The translations under genes were made by a program, and so were the position numbers. From the NCBI GenBank assembly GCA_966211305.1, contig CBIHPC010000078.1, positions 1 to 22,922 on the forward strand: a stretch of DNA of 22,922 nucleotides, read 5' to 3'. The notes below the pieces were generated by a model. It saw only the letters and a program-made list of their open reading frames with translations, did not search any database and was not told the origin of the DNA. The stretch is from Niastella sp966211305 (GTDB taxonomy: Bacteria; Bacteroidota; Bacteroidia; Chitinophagales; Chitinophagaceae). Shown piece after piece: positions 1 to 7,350 of this stretch (position 1 is the stretch's first letter; every line of letters begins with the position of its first letter).

Positions 1-369
1 GGCATGGATGGCTGGGGTATAAAGGATCATGAAGAAGTGGGGGCCGGTTACCTGCTTGCCAAAGGCTTCACAAAGCGGCTGGCCCGTCTTGTTGAGTCGC
101 ATGTGGAAGCCAAACGGTACCTCACCTGGAAAGATCCCCGGTATTATGAACAGTTATCGGAAGCCAGCAAAAAAACATTGGAATACCAGGGCGGTCCCAT
201 GTTCACCGATGAGGCCATTGCATTTGAAGAGCATCCATTATTCCCCCTCATCATAAAAATGCGGTATTGGGATGATGTGGCTAAGATTGAACATCTGGAA
301 ACCGGTGACCTGGAGAAGTACCGGACAATGATCATTCGGCATCTGGAACAACACAATCCGAAAGCTTAA
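1..369 (+). CDS. PhnZ-like HD-domain oxygenase/phosphohydrolase, C-terminal part
   Basis: This is the 3' end of a gene that begins before the window; 122 codons are visible and the frame is open at base 1. The fragment keeps HD-superfamily features: a DHEEVGAGYL segment, an ESHVEAKRYL helix with a conserved-type His, and a Tyr/Trp-rich C-terminal half. The family includes PhnZ, a diiron oxygenase that cleaves 2-amino-1-hydroxyethylphosphonate to glycine and phosphate; this is known for the family and not shown here. The neighbours fit: 10 nt downstream lies a phosphonatase-like HAD gene, followed by a TIGR03364-type oxidoreductase. The N-terminal HD motif that would confirm metal binding is outside the window, so a plain HD phosphohydrolase remains possible. 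Confidence 0.7.
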   Translation, partial: GMDGWGIKDHEEVGAGYLLAKGFTKRLARLVESHVEAKRYLTWKDPRYYEQLSEASKKTLEYQGGPMFTDEAIAFEEHPLFPLIIKMRYWDDVAKIEHLETGDLEKYRTMIIRHLEQHNPKA

Positions 370-379
370 AAATACCTGA

Positions 380-1063
380 ATGAGTAATATACAATTGGTA
401 GTATTTGATATTGCGGGTACAACGGTGCGTGATACCGGAAATGTAGCTAAAGCATTTATCGATGCATTCAATGCATTCAATATCGATGTACCGGTAACAA
501 CGGTTAACCAGGTGATGGGGTTCCGTAAAATAGATGCTATTCGTATGTTGTTGCCCGGTGAAAACAGCCTGCTTGCAGAACAGATCCATGAGGCTTTTAT
601 CCGGAATATGCTGGCATGGTACGAAAACGACCCTGAGCTGCAACCCTTACCCGAAGTGGAGGCTGTTTTCCTTTTATTGAAACAACGCGGAATAAAGATC
701 GCACTCAATACCGGTTTTACCCGGCCGGTGACTAATGCCATTTTGCAGCGGCTGCAGTGGAATGTTCCTGAAACCATCGATATGGTAGTTTGCAGCGACG
801 AGGTGCCTGAAGGCCGGCCGCAACCGTTTATGATTGAAACCATCATGAAACAATTGGGGGTCGGCGATAGTAAAGCGGTAGTAAAAGTGGGCGATACTAA
901 AGTTGATGTGGAAGAAGGGCGCAATGCGGCATGCGGCCTGGTGGTAAGCGTTACTACCGGCGCGTATTCACGAAGCGAACTGGAATCATATCAACCCGAT
1001 TTTATAATCGATAGCCTGGCCGGGCTGCCGGCGCTCCTGAGCGTAGCCGAAAAAGCGTATTAA
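380..1063 (+). CDS. Phosphonatase-like HAD hydrolase
   Basis: This 227-aa protein is a complete HAD-superfamily hydrolase. The nucleophile loop is VFDIAGTTV (Asp10), and Ala-Gly-Thr-Thr after the Asp is the phosphonatase (PhnX) signature rather than the usual DxD. A cap-domain segment VMGFRKIDAIRML places Lys50 where PhnX carries its Schiff-base lysine, judged by eye against the remembered family motif. Motif II lies near NTGFTR and motif IV is VGDTKVD. It probably cleaves a C-P bond or dephosphorylates a related metabolite in the cytosol (TIGR03351-type 'phosphonatase-like' proteins). It starts 10 nt after the PhnZ-like gene and is 18 nt from the DUF5690 gene, so all are likely cotranscribed. 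Family call is strong; exact substrate is unknown. Confidence 0.85.
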   Translation: MSNIQLVVFDIAGTTVRDTGNVAKAFIDAFNAFNIDVPVTTVNQVMGFRKIDAIRMLLPGENSLLAEQIHEAFIRNMLAWYENDPELQPLPEVEAVFLLLKQRGIKIALNTGFTRPVTNAILQRLQWNVPETIDMVVCSDEVPEGRPQPFMIETIMKQLGVGDSKAVVKVGDTKVDVEEGRNAACGLVVSVTTGAYSRSELESYQPDFIIDSLAGLPALLSVAEKAY

Positions 1064-1081
1064 TCATTAACTCCATCTTCT

Positions 1082-2371
1082 TTGATCTTATCCCTAACGC
1101 CATACCAAACAAGAAAACGCGTAGGAACTTCCATTATGCTGGCCATTGTGGCGTTTCTGGCGTATACGTCGGTTTATGCGTATCGTAAACCATTTACGGT
1201 AGCCACATACGATAACCTGGTTTTCGCCGGCATTAAATACCAGACCCTGCTCATCATTTGCCAGGGATTGGGGTATATGCTCAGTAAGTTTTTCGGCATC
1301 AGGTTCATTGCAGAACTAGGCCGTTATGGCCGCTGGAAAACAAGCGCTGTGTTAATAGGAACAGCCTGGCTGGTCCTTGGTGTATTTGCCCTCTTGCCGG
1401 CGCCCTGGGGATTGTTCTGCCTGTTCGTGAATGGTTTTGTGCTTGGTTTTATGTGGGGCATTGTATTCAGCTATGTAGAGGGGAGAAGGACAACTGATTT
1501 TATTGGGGCGGTTATGGCGGTTAGTTTCATTTTTGCCGGCGGTTTTACCCGTTCCGTTGCACTCTGGCTGCGTGATTCATGGCAGGTAAGTGAGCAATGG
1601 CTGGCGTTTGTAACGGGCGGTTTATTTGTGGCGCCACTGGCTTTGTTGTTATACCTGCTTGAAAAAACTCCATCGCCGGATGAAAAAGATGTACAGGAAA
1701 GAACCCGCCGTCAACCCATGACCGGCAAAGAACGCCGGATCTTCTTACAACGCTTTGGCAGTGGAATAATAGCCGTAACCGTTGGTTATTTATTTCTCAC
1801 CATCATGCGCGATGTGCGCGACAACTTCATGGTGAATATATTCAGTGAGCTGGGGTACGGGTCAAAGCCGGCAATATTTACCCAAACAGAAACCTCCATT
1901 TCCCTGGTGATCTTACTGGTAATGAGTTTGCTGGTGTTCATTCGAAAAAACATCCATGCATTGAAGCTTGTGCATGCGGTGGTGATAGCCGGTTTTTTAC
2001 TGGCCGGTTTATCTTCCGCATTATTCATAACCGGAATTTTGAAAGGGTTGCTTTGGATGCAGCTCGTTGGCCTCGGCTTGTATATGGGGTACATACCCTT
2101 CAACTGTATATTTTTTGAACGGTTGATCGCTGCCTTCAAAATTACCGGTAATGTTGGCTTTCTGATCTATGTGGTGGATGCCTGGGGCTATCTCGGCAGT
2201 TCGGCCGTGATGTTATCAAAAGAGATATTCAGGCTGCAGCTTACCTGGACCCAGTTTTATCCCATAAGCGTGGTGTTGTTCTCCATAACAGGATTGTTGG
2301 GCACCGCGTATTCCTGGTTCTATTTTTCGCGTAATTATAAACACCAGATCGAAAATAATAAAGCGGCTTAA
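1082..2371 (+). CDS. DUF5690 family multi-pass membrane protein (MFS-like)
   Basis: This 429-aa protein has about 11-12 hydrophobic segments and an early VYAYRKPF motif typical of DUF5690/MFS-like transporters. A basic central loop (around residues 200-220) divides two halves of six helices. In this operon a role in moving a phosphonate or its breakdown product across the inner membrane is plausible but inferred. The start is uncertain: the frame runs back to the stop codon of the preceding gene (1061-1063) with no ATG before 1136, so translation would begin at TTG 1082 or at ATG 1136. The latter would begin just inside the first helix. TTG is preferred because it keeps a basic cytosolic N-terminus (TRKR). 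The stop overlaps the next start as TAATG. Confidence 0.75.
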   Translation: MILSLTPYQTRKRVGTSIMLAIVAFLAYTSVYAYRKPFTVATYDNLVFAGIKYQTLLIICQGLGYMLSKFFGIRFIAELGRYGRWKTSAVLIGTAWLVLGVFALLPAPWGLFCLFVNGFVLGFMWGIVFSYVEGRRTTDFIGAVMAVSFIFAGGFTRSVALWLRDSWQVSEQWLAFVTGGLFVAPLALLLYLLEKTPSPDEKDVQERTRRQPMTGKERRIFLQRFGSGIIAVTVGYLFLTIMRDVRDNFMVNIFSELGYGSKPAIFTQTETSISLVILLVMSLLVFIRKNIHALKLVHAVVIAGFLLAGLSSALFITGILKGLLWMQLVGLGLYMGYIPFNCIFFERLIAAFKITGNVGFLIYVVDAWGYLGSSAVMLSKEIFRLQLTWTQFYPISVVLFSITGLLGTAYSWFYFSRNYKHQIENNKAA

Positions 2372-3498
2372 TGTTGAAACCCACAGCAATAGTAATTGGC
2401 GCAGGCATAGCCGGACTGGCAATGGCACGCGCACTGGCCATAAAAGGATATGCAGTTACCATTATCGACCGGGGCCACCAGGCAACCGGCGCTTCTGTAA
2501 GGAACTTCGGAATGATATGGCCGGTAGGGCAGCCCGCAGGTAAGTTTTATGAACGGGCCATTCGCAGCCGCAACATCTGGAAAGATATAGGCAGTGCGGG
2601 CGCTTTTTCTTTTGAACAACCGGGCAGTTTGCATCTCGCCCATAATGAAGCCGAATGGCAGGTGTTGCAGGAATTATATGAGCAATTCAAAGCCGAAAGA
2701 GGAGTATCCCTGCTAACGCCGGAGCAGGTACTGGGCATATCGCCCGCAGTAGTGCCGGAAAACCTCAAAGGCGGGTTGTACAGCACAGAAGAAGTTATTG
2801 TTGACCCCCGGGAAGCCATTGCCTGTTTGCCTTCGTGGCTGAAGGAAAAGCATGGCGTTACCTGTTTGTGGGGCAGGTGCGTTAGTTATATTGCCGATAA
2901 TACTGTTTATGTGGGACTAAATGAACAGTACAGCGCTGATCTGGTGCTTATTTGCAGCGGAGCCGATTTTGAAACGCTGTACCCCGAAGTGTTCAGGAGT
3001 ATGCCTGTTACCAGGTGCAAATTACAAATGATGCGTTTTGAACCGCAGCCCGGTAACTGGCGTATTGGACCCGCATTGTGTGGCGGGCTATCGCTCATCC
3101 ATTATAAAAGCTTTTCTACTGCGCCTTCCATACTCCTGCTTCGCCGCAGGTATGAACAGGAATTGCCCGGCCATGTACGATGGGGTATACATGTAATGGT
3201 TTCCCAAAACAGCAGGTTTGAGTTAACGGTGGGCGATTCCCATGAATATGGGTTATCACCCGACCCGTTTGATAAAGCCAGTATCAATCAACTGATCCTT
3301 GATTACCTGAAAACATTTGCCAGGTTCAAAAGCAATACCATTACAGCCACCTGGAACGGGGTGTACGCAAAACTTACCAATGGGGATAGTCATTTGTTTG
3401 AATCGCCCGAACCTGGAGTATATATATTCAACGGGTTGGGCGGGGCGGGTATGACCCTGTCGTTCGGATTGGCGGAAGAGATAATTTCAGGTTTGTAA
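2371..3498 (+). CDS. TIGR03364-type FAD-dependent oxidoreductase
   Basis: This 375-aa protein is a DAO/glycine-oxidase-type flavoprotein. The N-terminus IVIGAGIAGLAMARAL is a GxGxxG dinucleotide-binding fold with an acidic end to beta-2 (IIDRGH). A C-terminal GVYIFNGLGGAGMTLSFG segment is the usual second FAD contact of the family. It should oxidise a secondary or primary amine using bound FAD in the cytosol. Relatives in phosphonate operons act on aminoethylphosphonate or N-methylated forms of it; that is family and context knowledge. It overlaps the DUF5690 stop by 1 nt, implying translational coupling, and is the last gene of the operon. A small gene on the other strand ends 1 nt beyond its stop. 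Confidence 0.8.
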   Translation: MLKPTAIVIGAGIAGLAMARALAIKGYAVTIIDRGHQATGASVRNFGMIWPVGQPAGKFYERAIRSRNIWKDIGSAGAFSFEQPGSLHLAHNEAEWQVLQELYEQFKAERGVSLLTPEQVLGISPAVVPENLKGGLYSTEEVIVDPREAIACLPSWLKEKHGVTCLWGRCVSYIADNTVYVGLNEQYSADLVLICSGADFETLYPEVFRSMPVTRCKLQMMRFEPQPGNWRIGPALCGGLSLIHYKSFSTAPSILLLRRRYEQELPGHVRWGIHVMVSQNSRFELTVGDSHEYGLSPDPFDKASINQLILDYLKTFARFKSNTITATWNGVYAKLTNGDSHLFESPEPGVYIFNGLGGAGMTLSFGLAEEIISGL

Positions 3499-3499
3499 A

Positions 3500-3757
3500 T
3501 TATTCAGATGCAGCCTCTTTTGCCTTCTTTGCGGCTTTTTTCCGGGGTGCGTTTTTATCGCTTTCAGGCGCTTCTTTCTTAAGTGATTTTACAATATCCG
3601 ATGCCAGGCGTCTGCTAACCTTTACTAACCGGTTCTCTAGTTTTTTTTCTTTTAAATGAAAGTCGGTCAAACTACCGGTAAGCTTTTCATACACCAGTTT
3701 TGAGAGTTCTTTTTTGGAGGGCTTTTCAGGCGCTGCCTGCTTTGTCACTTTACTCAT
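3500..3757 (-). CDS. Small Lys-rich protein, unknown function
   Basis: An 85-aa protein starting at ATG 3757-3755. It is strongly basic, with Lys/Ala/Pro-rich ends (residues 1-20 and 63-85, for example PRKKAAKKAKEAA) around a helical centre of alternating charged and hydrophobic residues. Such proteins are common as hypotheticals in Bacteroidota and resemble H1-like nucleic-acid-binding tails, but no known domain can be named. It has no signal peptide and is probably cytosolic. It converges on the oxidoreductase gene with a single base between the two stops, so the two transcripts must overlap at their 3' ends. Its composition makes a chance frame unlikely. Confidence 0.65.
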   Translation of the reverse strand: MSKVTKQAAPEKPSKKELSKLVYEKLTGSLTDFHLKEKKLENRLVKVSRRLASDIVKSLKKEAPESDKNAPRKKAAKKAKEAASE

Positions 3758-3970
3758 AGAAGAATGTGGTTTTTTAAAGAATTAATATAAAGGTAATAAT
3801 AGCGTAACAAACCCAATGTTAAGTTTTAGGCAGTGCATTGAAATGTAGTGGTATTGCTTAAGCCGTTAGAAGTTATTGGCCGAGACAAATAGCTGGTAAC
3901 ATGGAATTAATATGGTGTTCGCAATTAATATTTCTACCTTGCGGCGGTTTTGGCCAATTAAACTTACTGC

Positions 3971-4423
3971 ATGAAGTGGACCCTGATAAGTAACGCATCG
4001 AACGACATTAGAGAGTATCATCTGATCCGGGACGGAAATACAATGGTGGTAATGAAGTACAATCCCGAACAGCAAACTGTTAGGATTGTACATGAAGGCG
4101 CTCGCCTCGCATTCTTTATGGAGAATGCCGGTTATGCCTACCGCCTCATTTTTAAAAGCGTTTATGGGGTCGATCTTGGAAGGTATTTATATAACAACCG
4201 CAATCATACCGGCAGGATCGAGATCAATAATGCTGTTTTCGATTACAACATTGTAGCAGGCAATCAGCCAAAACTGATCGTACATCAAAATAACAGGCAG
4301 GAGCCATTGGCCGTTTGCCAAATGCCTGATACCGGAATGCAACCCCCTTCTATATACGAACAGGCAGCTATGGTGTTAAGTGTTTGCTCATTTTCGGGAG
4401 AATCCGTTGTACGCGGAAAGTAA
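3971..4423 (+). CDS. Hypothetical 150-aa beta-rich protein
   Basis: I do not recognise this protein. It starts at ATG 3971, has no signal peptide and no membrane segment, and alternates short hydrophobic and polar stretches as expected for a beta-sheet protein. The centre (GRYLYNNRNHTGRIEINNAV) resembles small Chitinophagaceae hypotheticals with a tubby/LURP-one-like feel, a weak impression only. It has two Cys near the C-terminus. A weak Bacteroidota -7-like element (TACCTTGC, 3935-3942) lies about 30 nt upstream of the start. It stands alone: the upstream gene is divergent and the next gene is 510 nt away. Confidence 0.6.
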   Translation: MKWTLISNASNDIREYHLIRDGNTMVVMKYNPEQQTVRIVHEGARLAFFMENAGYAYRLIFKSVYGVDLGRYLYNNRNHTGRIEINNAVFDYNIVAGNQPKLIVHQNNRQEPLAVCQMPDTGMQPPSIYEQAAMVLSVCSFSGESVVRGK

Positions 4424-4933
4424 ATACATTATAGCACAACCGTACTTATACATATCTACGCCTCGTTTTTTGATTCTTTTTTAATAAACCATTCCTTTTA
4501 ATGGTTGGTCATCAACGAGTGTAAATCTTTCATAGATATTCTGTAACAAAGTAGTAGTTATGTTGTAAAATGTATATAACTTAATTAAATGAGCATCGGA
4601 ATAGTACGTTAATAATTATTTAAACGTATCAATATCAAATTTGATTATTTTTACGAGAGCAAACCTTACGCAGCCCGGCTGAATCCGTTTGAACGGGCCT
4701 GCTACAGCTACCCCAACTTCTACGATTGTACAAACCTATCCCATTTGCTTGTCGGCAGATATATTAAACCAGAACAGAGAGCAACAACCTTTCCGCAAAG
4801 AATATTAGGGGAGGAAATGTGTAAAACCAGGCAATAGCATTTAACAACAGATAACAAACAATTTATAAACCAGATCCGGGTTGATAAATCATTGGATGTG
4901 GATTTAATTGATAGCAACTCTTAACTGACAGGA
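4424..4933. other. Non-coding AT-rich stretch before the sigma-factor gene
   Basis: About 510 bases with no convincing coding frame. It has a short hairpin (AACCAT/ATGGTT, arms 4487-4492 and 4501-4506) with no following T-run, and a GCCCG/CGGGC inverted repeat near 4673-4697. Neither is a clear terminator. The stretch probably holds the promoter and a long leader for the sigma-factor gene, but I could not pick a convincing -33/-7 pair. Confidence 0.4.
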
Positions 4934-5521
4934 ATGAAAAATCCGGGACAACACATAATAGCCGGTTTTCAGCAGGGAAGCAAAGATGCTTTTGCCGAGG
5001 TGTATAATTTGCACTACAGCCGGCTGTATGCCTTTATCAAAAAACTGGTTGATGATAAGGAAGAAGCCCGGGACATCACCGCAGAAACTTTTGTGAAGCT
5101 GTGGAAGCTGCATGCAAATTTCAATACTCAGGATAATATAAAAGCATTCCTATACATAACTGCCCGCAACGCCTGTATGGATTTCCTGCGTTACCGCCAG
5201 CGGCAAATGGCGAATAAACAGGAATTCAATTATGTATTGCTACAGCAGGAAAATAATGTTGCCGCCACCTCCAATGATGAAATAAAAACGCTTGTTTTAA
5301 AACAGATCCATTCCGAAATAGAGAACCTTCCCACGCAATGCAAACGCATTTTTAAAATGGCCTGGCTCGAAGGCAAAAAAAATGCAGAGATCGCCGAACA
5401 GCTGGAACTTACAGAACAAACCATCCGCAATCAAAAAGCAAGAGCGGTTAAAATATTAAGACTGGCGCTTGCGAATTACAATATGGAGTTGTTTGTGTTT
5501 TTGGTGTTCTTCTTTCTGTAG
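4934..5521 (+). CDS. ECF-type RNA polymerase sigma-70 factor (Bacteroidota expansion family)
   Basis: This 195-aa protein has the two-domain ECF layout. Region 2 covers roughly residues 15-85 (YSRLYAFIKKLV, ITAETFVKLWK, IKAFLYITARNACMDFLR). Region 4 covers roughly residues 125-175 (LPTQCKRIFKMAWLEG followed by the helix-turn-helix NAEIAEQLELTEQTIRNQ). It directs RNA polymerase to target promoters, normally held inactive by a FecR anti-sigma factor until a TonB-dependent receptor signals; this is family knowledge. The FecR, SusC and SusD genes follow on the same strand. The C-terminus ends in an unusually hydrophobic tail (LFVFLVFFFL). A 409-nt gap to FecR is longer than is usual for such pairs. 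Confidence 0.92.
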   Translation: MKNPGQHIIAGFQQGSKDAFAEVYNLHYSRLYAFIKKLVDDKEEARDITAETFVKLWKLHANFNTQDNIKAFLYITARNACMDFLRYRQRQMANKQEFNYVLLQQENNVAATSNDEIKTLVLKQIHSEIENLPTQCKRIFKMAWLEGKKNAEIAEQLELTEQTIRNQKARAVKILRLALANYNMELFVFLVFFFL

Positions 5522-5930
5522 AATTATTTTGTTATTTACTTTTCCCTCAACGTATACTTTCTGCTTCGGGATTAATTTTATTGATAAAAATTAAGAAATC
5601 ACTAAACTGTATTGATAATAATCAAAGAACAGGGCAGCAATAGACCCGTAAATTGATAATTACTAATGCAGGATGTCTTTGACAATCAGTTTAATATTAC
5701 CGAATTGTTATGTAAAAGATTATTTCTGATTTTAGTAGGTACAAATTTCCGATCGCGCGTTTCTAAGGTGCATATGCATTGATTCGAAAATTCCAACCTG
5801 ATCCTGCAGGCATATGTGACCATTAAATCTTTTCCTGCATTACGATTGCCAAAACCATTTCCAGCAACATTAAGAAACTGATATGCCTGATCATGAATCG
5901 GGTGTGCCGGCCATTTTTTAAACCATTGAA
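5522..5930. other. Non-coding gap between sigma factor and FecR
   Basis: About 409 bases without a gene I can support. A 90-codon frame on the minus strand (5686-5958) overlaps the FecR start and has no family-like features. No strong hairpin with a T-run is visible. The gap suggests that FecR and the downstream genes have their own promoter rather than relying on read-through from the sigma gene. Confidence 0.35.
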
Positions 5931-7151
5931 ATGAATTCAGTAGAAAAAAGAATTGCATCCCTTATTATTAAACAACATCGCGGCGAGCTCACGGTAGAGG
6001 AATCGATCGAACTGGAACAGTGGGCGAATGAAAGCGGAGCTAACCGCGAACTGTTACAGCAATTGACGAATGATGAAACCTTACGCCAGGAACTGATCGC
6101 TTTTAATGAAGCGGAGGAAGCGAAAGAAGCCATATGGAAAAAGATAGATGAGGCCACCACTGACACTACACAAATTATTCCTATGCCTGTACATCATCAC
6201 AGCAGGTACAGGTATTGGGCAGCGGCGGTATCGGTAGCAGTTGTGCTTACAGCAGTCGCTTACTTCTGGTTCCAGAATAAACCCCGGTCAACAGCTCCTG
6301 TGGCGCAAACTACGGTCAACGATGTATTACCGGGCGGCAATAAAGCTGTTTTAAAGTTGAGCGATGGAAAGACCATTGTGCTGGACGACGCGCAAAACGG
6401 GGTTCTGGCGCGGCAGGGGAGTGCCAGCATAATAAAAGAAAATGACAGCGAACTGATATATAAGCCCTTTACCATTGATCAATCTCCGGTGACTTATAAT
6501 ACGCTTGCTACACCCGCGGGTGGACAGTTTCAGCTAAAATTACCCGATGGTACCCGCGTATGGTTGAATGCGGCATCATCGATCACATATCCAACCGCAT
6601 TTACCGGTACGGAACGCCGGGTTACGATCACAGGCGAAGGCTATTTTGAGGTAGCCAGAAATGCCCGCAAACCATTTAAGGTTACCATAGAATCAGGAGA
6701 TAAACAGCCGACCGAAGTAGAAGTATTGGGCACGCATTTCAACATCAATGCGTACGATGACGAAGCATTGGTAAAGACTAGTTTGCTGGAAGGACAAGTG
6801 AAAGTAGTAAGCAGTCATTTTAACGGAAAACAAACAGCCATCCTGAAACCCGGACAACAATCGCAGGTAGATGTAGAAGGCAAACTGAAGTTAAAAGAAA
6901 ATGCCGATATGGAAGAAGTGATTGCCTGGAAGAATGGTGATTTTATTTTTCAGAGTGCAGATATAGGAACGTTGATGCGGCAGGTAGCCCGGTGGTACGA
7001 TATTACCGTAAGTTATCCCAATGGAATGCCGAAGGATAAGTTCAGTGGAAAGATAGGACGGAATGTAAATCTCAGTCAGTTGTTGGAGATACTGAAATAT
7101 TCAGAAGTGAAGTTCGAATTGAAAGGGCGCACACTGGTTGTACATAATTAG
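5931..7151 (+). CDS. FecR family anti-sigma factor
   Basis: A 406-aa protein with the Bacteroidota FecR layout: a cytosolic N-terminal domain (about 1-90) that holds the sigma factor, one transmembrane helix (about residues 95-114, WAAAVSVAVVLTAVAYFWF), a periplasmic FecR domain (LPDGTRVWLNAASSITYP, then GEGYFEVARN) and a C-terminal DUF4974-type domain (FSGKIGRNVNLSQLLEIL) ending in TLVVHN. It should relay ligand occupancy of the SusC receptor, through its STN domain, to the ECF sigma factor. It lies between the sigma factor and SusC genes as expected. Family and topology are clear. Confidence 0.93.
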   Translation: MNSVEKRIASLIIKQHRGELTVEESIELEQWANESGANRELLQQLTNDETLRQELIAFNEAEEAKEAIWKKIDEATTDTTQIIPMPVHHHSRYRYWAAAVSVAVVLTAVAYFWFQNKPRSTAPVAQTTVNDVLPGGNKAVLKLSDGKTIVLDDAQNGVLARQGSASIIKENDSELIYKPFTIDQSPVTYNTLATPAGGQFQLKLPDGTRVWLNAASSITYPTAFTGTERRVTITGEGYFEVARNARKPFKVTIESGDKQPTEVEVLGTHFNINAYDDEALVKTSLLEGQVKVVSSHFNGKQTAILKPGQQSQVDVEGKLKLKENADMEEVIAWKNGDFIFQSADIGTLMRQVARWYDITVSYPNGMPKDKFSGKIGRNVNLSQLLEILKYSEVKFELKGRTLVVHN

Positions 7152-7176
7152 CTAATGTGCTAATAGGCTAATGTGC
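7151..7176 (+). repeat. 10-bp direct repeat pair (GCTAATGTGC) behind FecR
   Basis: GCTAATGTGC occurs at 7151-7160 and again at 7167-7176, and a CCATTGA tandem follows at 7221-7236. Such short reiterated strings are familiar in intergenic regions of Chitinophagaceae and may be remnants of a dispersed repeat. No function can be claimed. Confidence 0.5.
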
Positions 7177-7251
7177 CAGTGAGATATCAATTAAACTAAT
7201 CAGCTTAAAATAAATGAAGGCCATTGACCATTGACCCCCCGCCATAAAAAA

Positions 7252-7280
7252 GGCCGCTCCGTGTGCGAGACGAAGCGGCT
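7252..7280 (-). terminator. Hairpin with an adjacent A-tract; terminator-like on the minus strand
   Basis: GCCGCT (7253-7258) pairs with AGCGGC (7274-7279). The A-run at 7246-7251 lies to the left, so on the minus strand the hairpin is followed by a T-run and looks like an intrinsic terminator. No minus-strand gene precedes it. It may be a relic, or may block antisense transcription leaving the SusC gene. On the + strand it would be only a leader hairpin about 70 nt before the SusC start. Confidence 0.35.
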
Positions 7281-7350
7281 GATTGGTTGGGTCATTTCTA
7301 AATAAAACTGTTGAGAACATTTCTATTTATCAAACCTAAAACGCAAATGT

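Noticed and set aside
238..924. A 228-codon frame on the minus strand across the HAD gene
   Set aside because: It is antisense to a clear phosphonatase-like protein and its translation has no domain features; it reflects base composition.
5686..5958. A 90-codon minus-strand frame in the sigma-FecR gap
   Set aside because: It overlaps the FecR start, and its translation resembles no family; kept only as a note on the gap.
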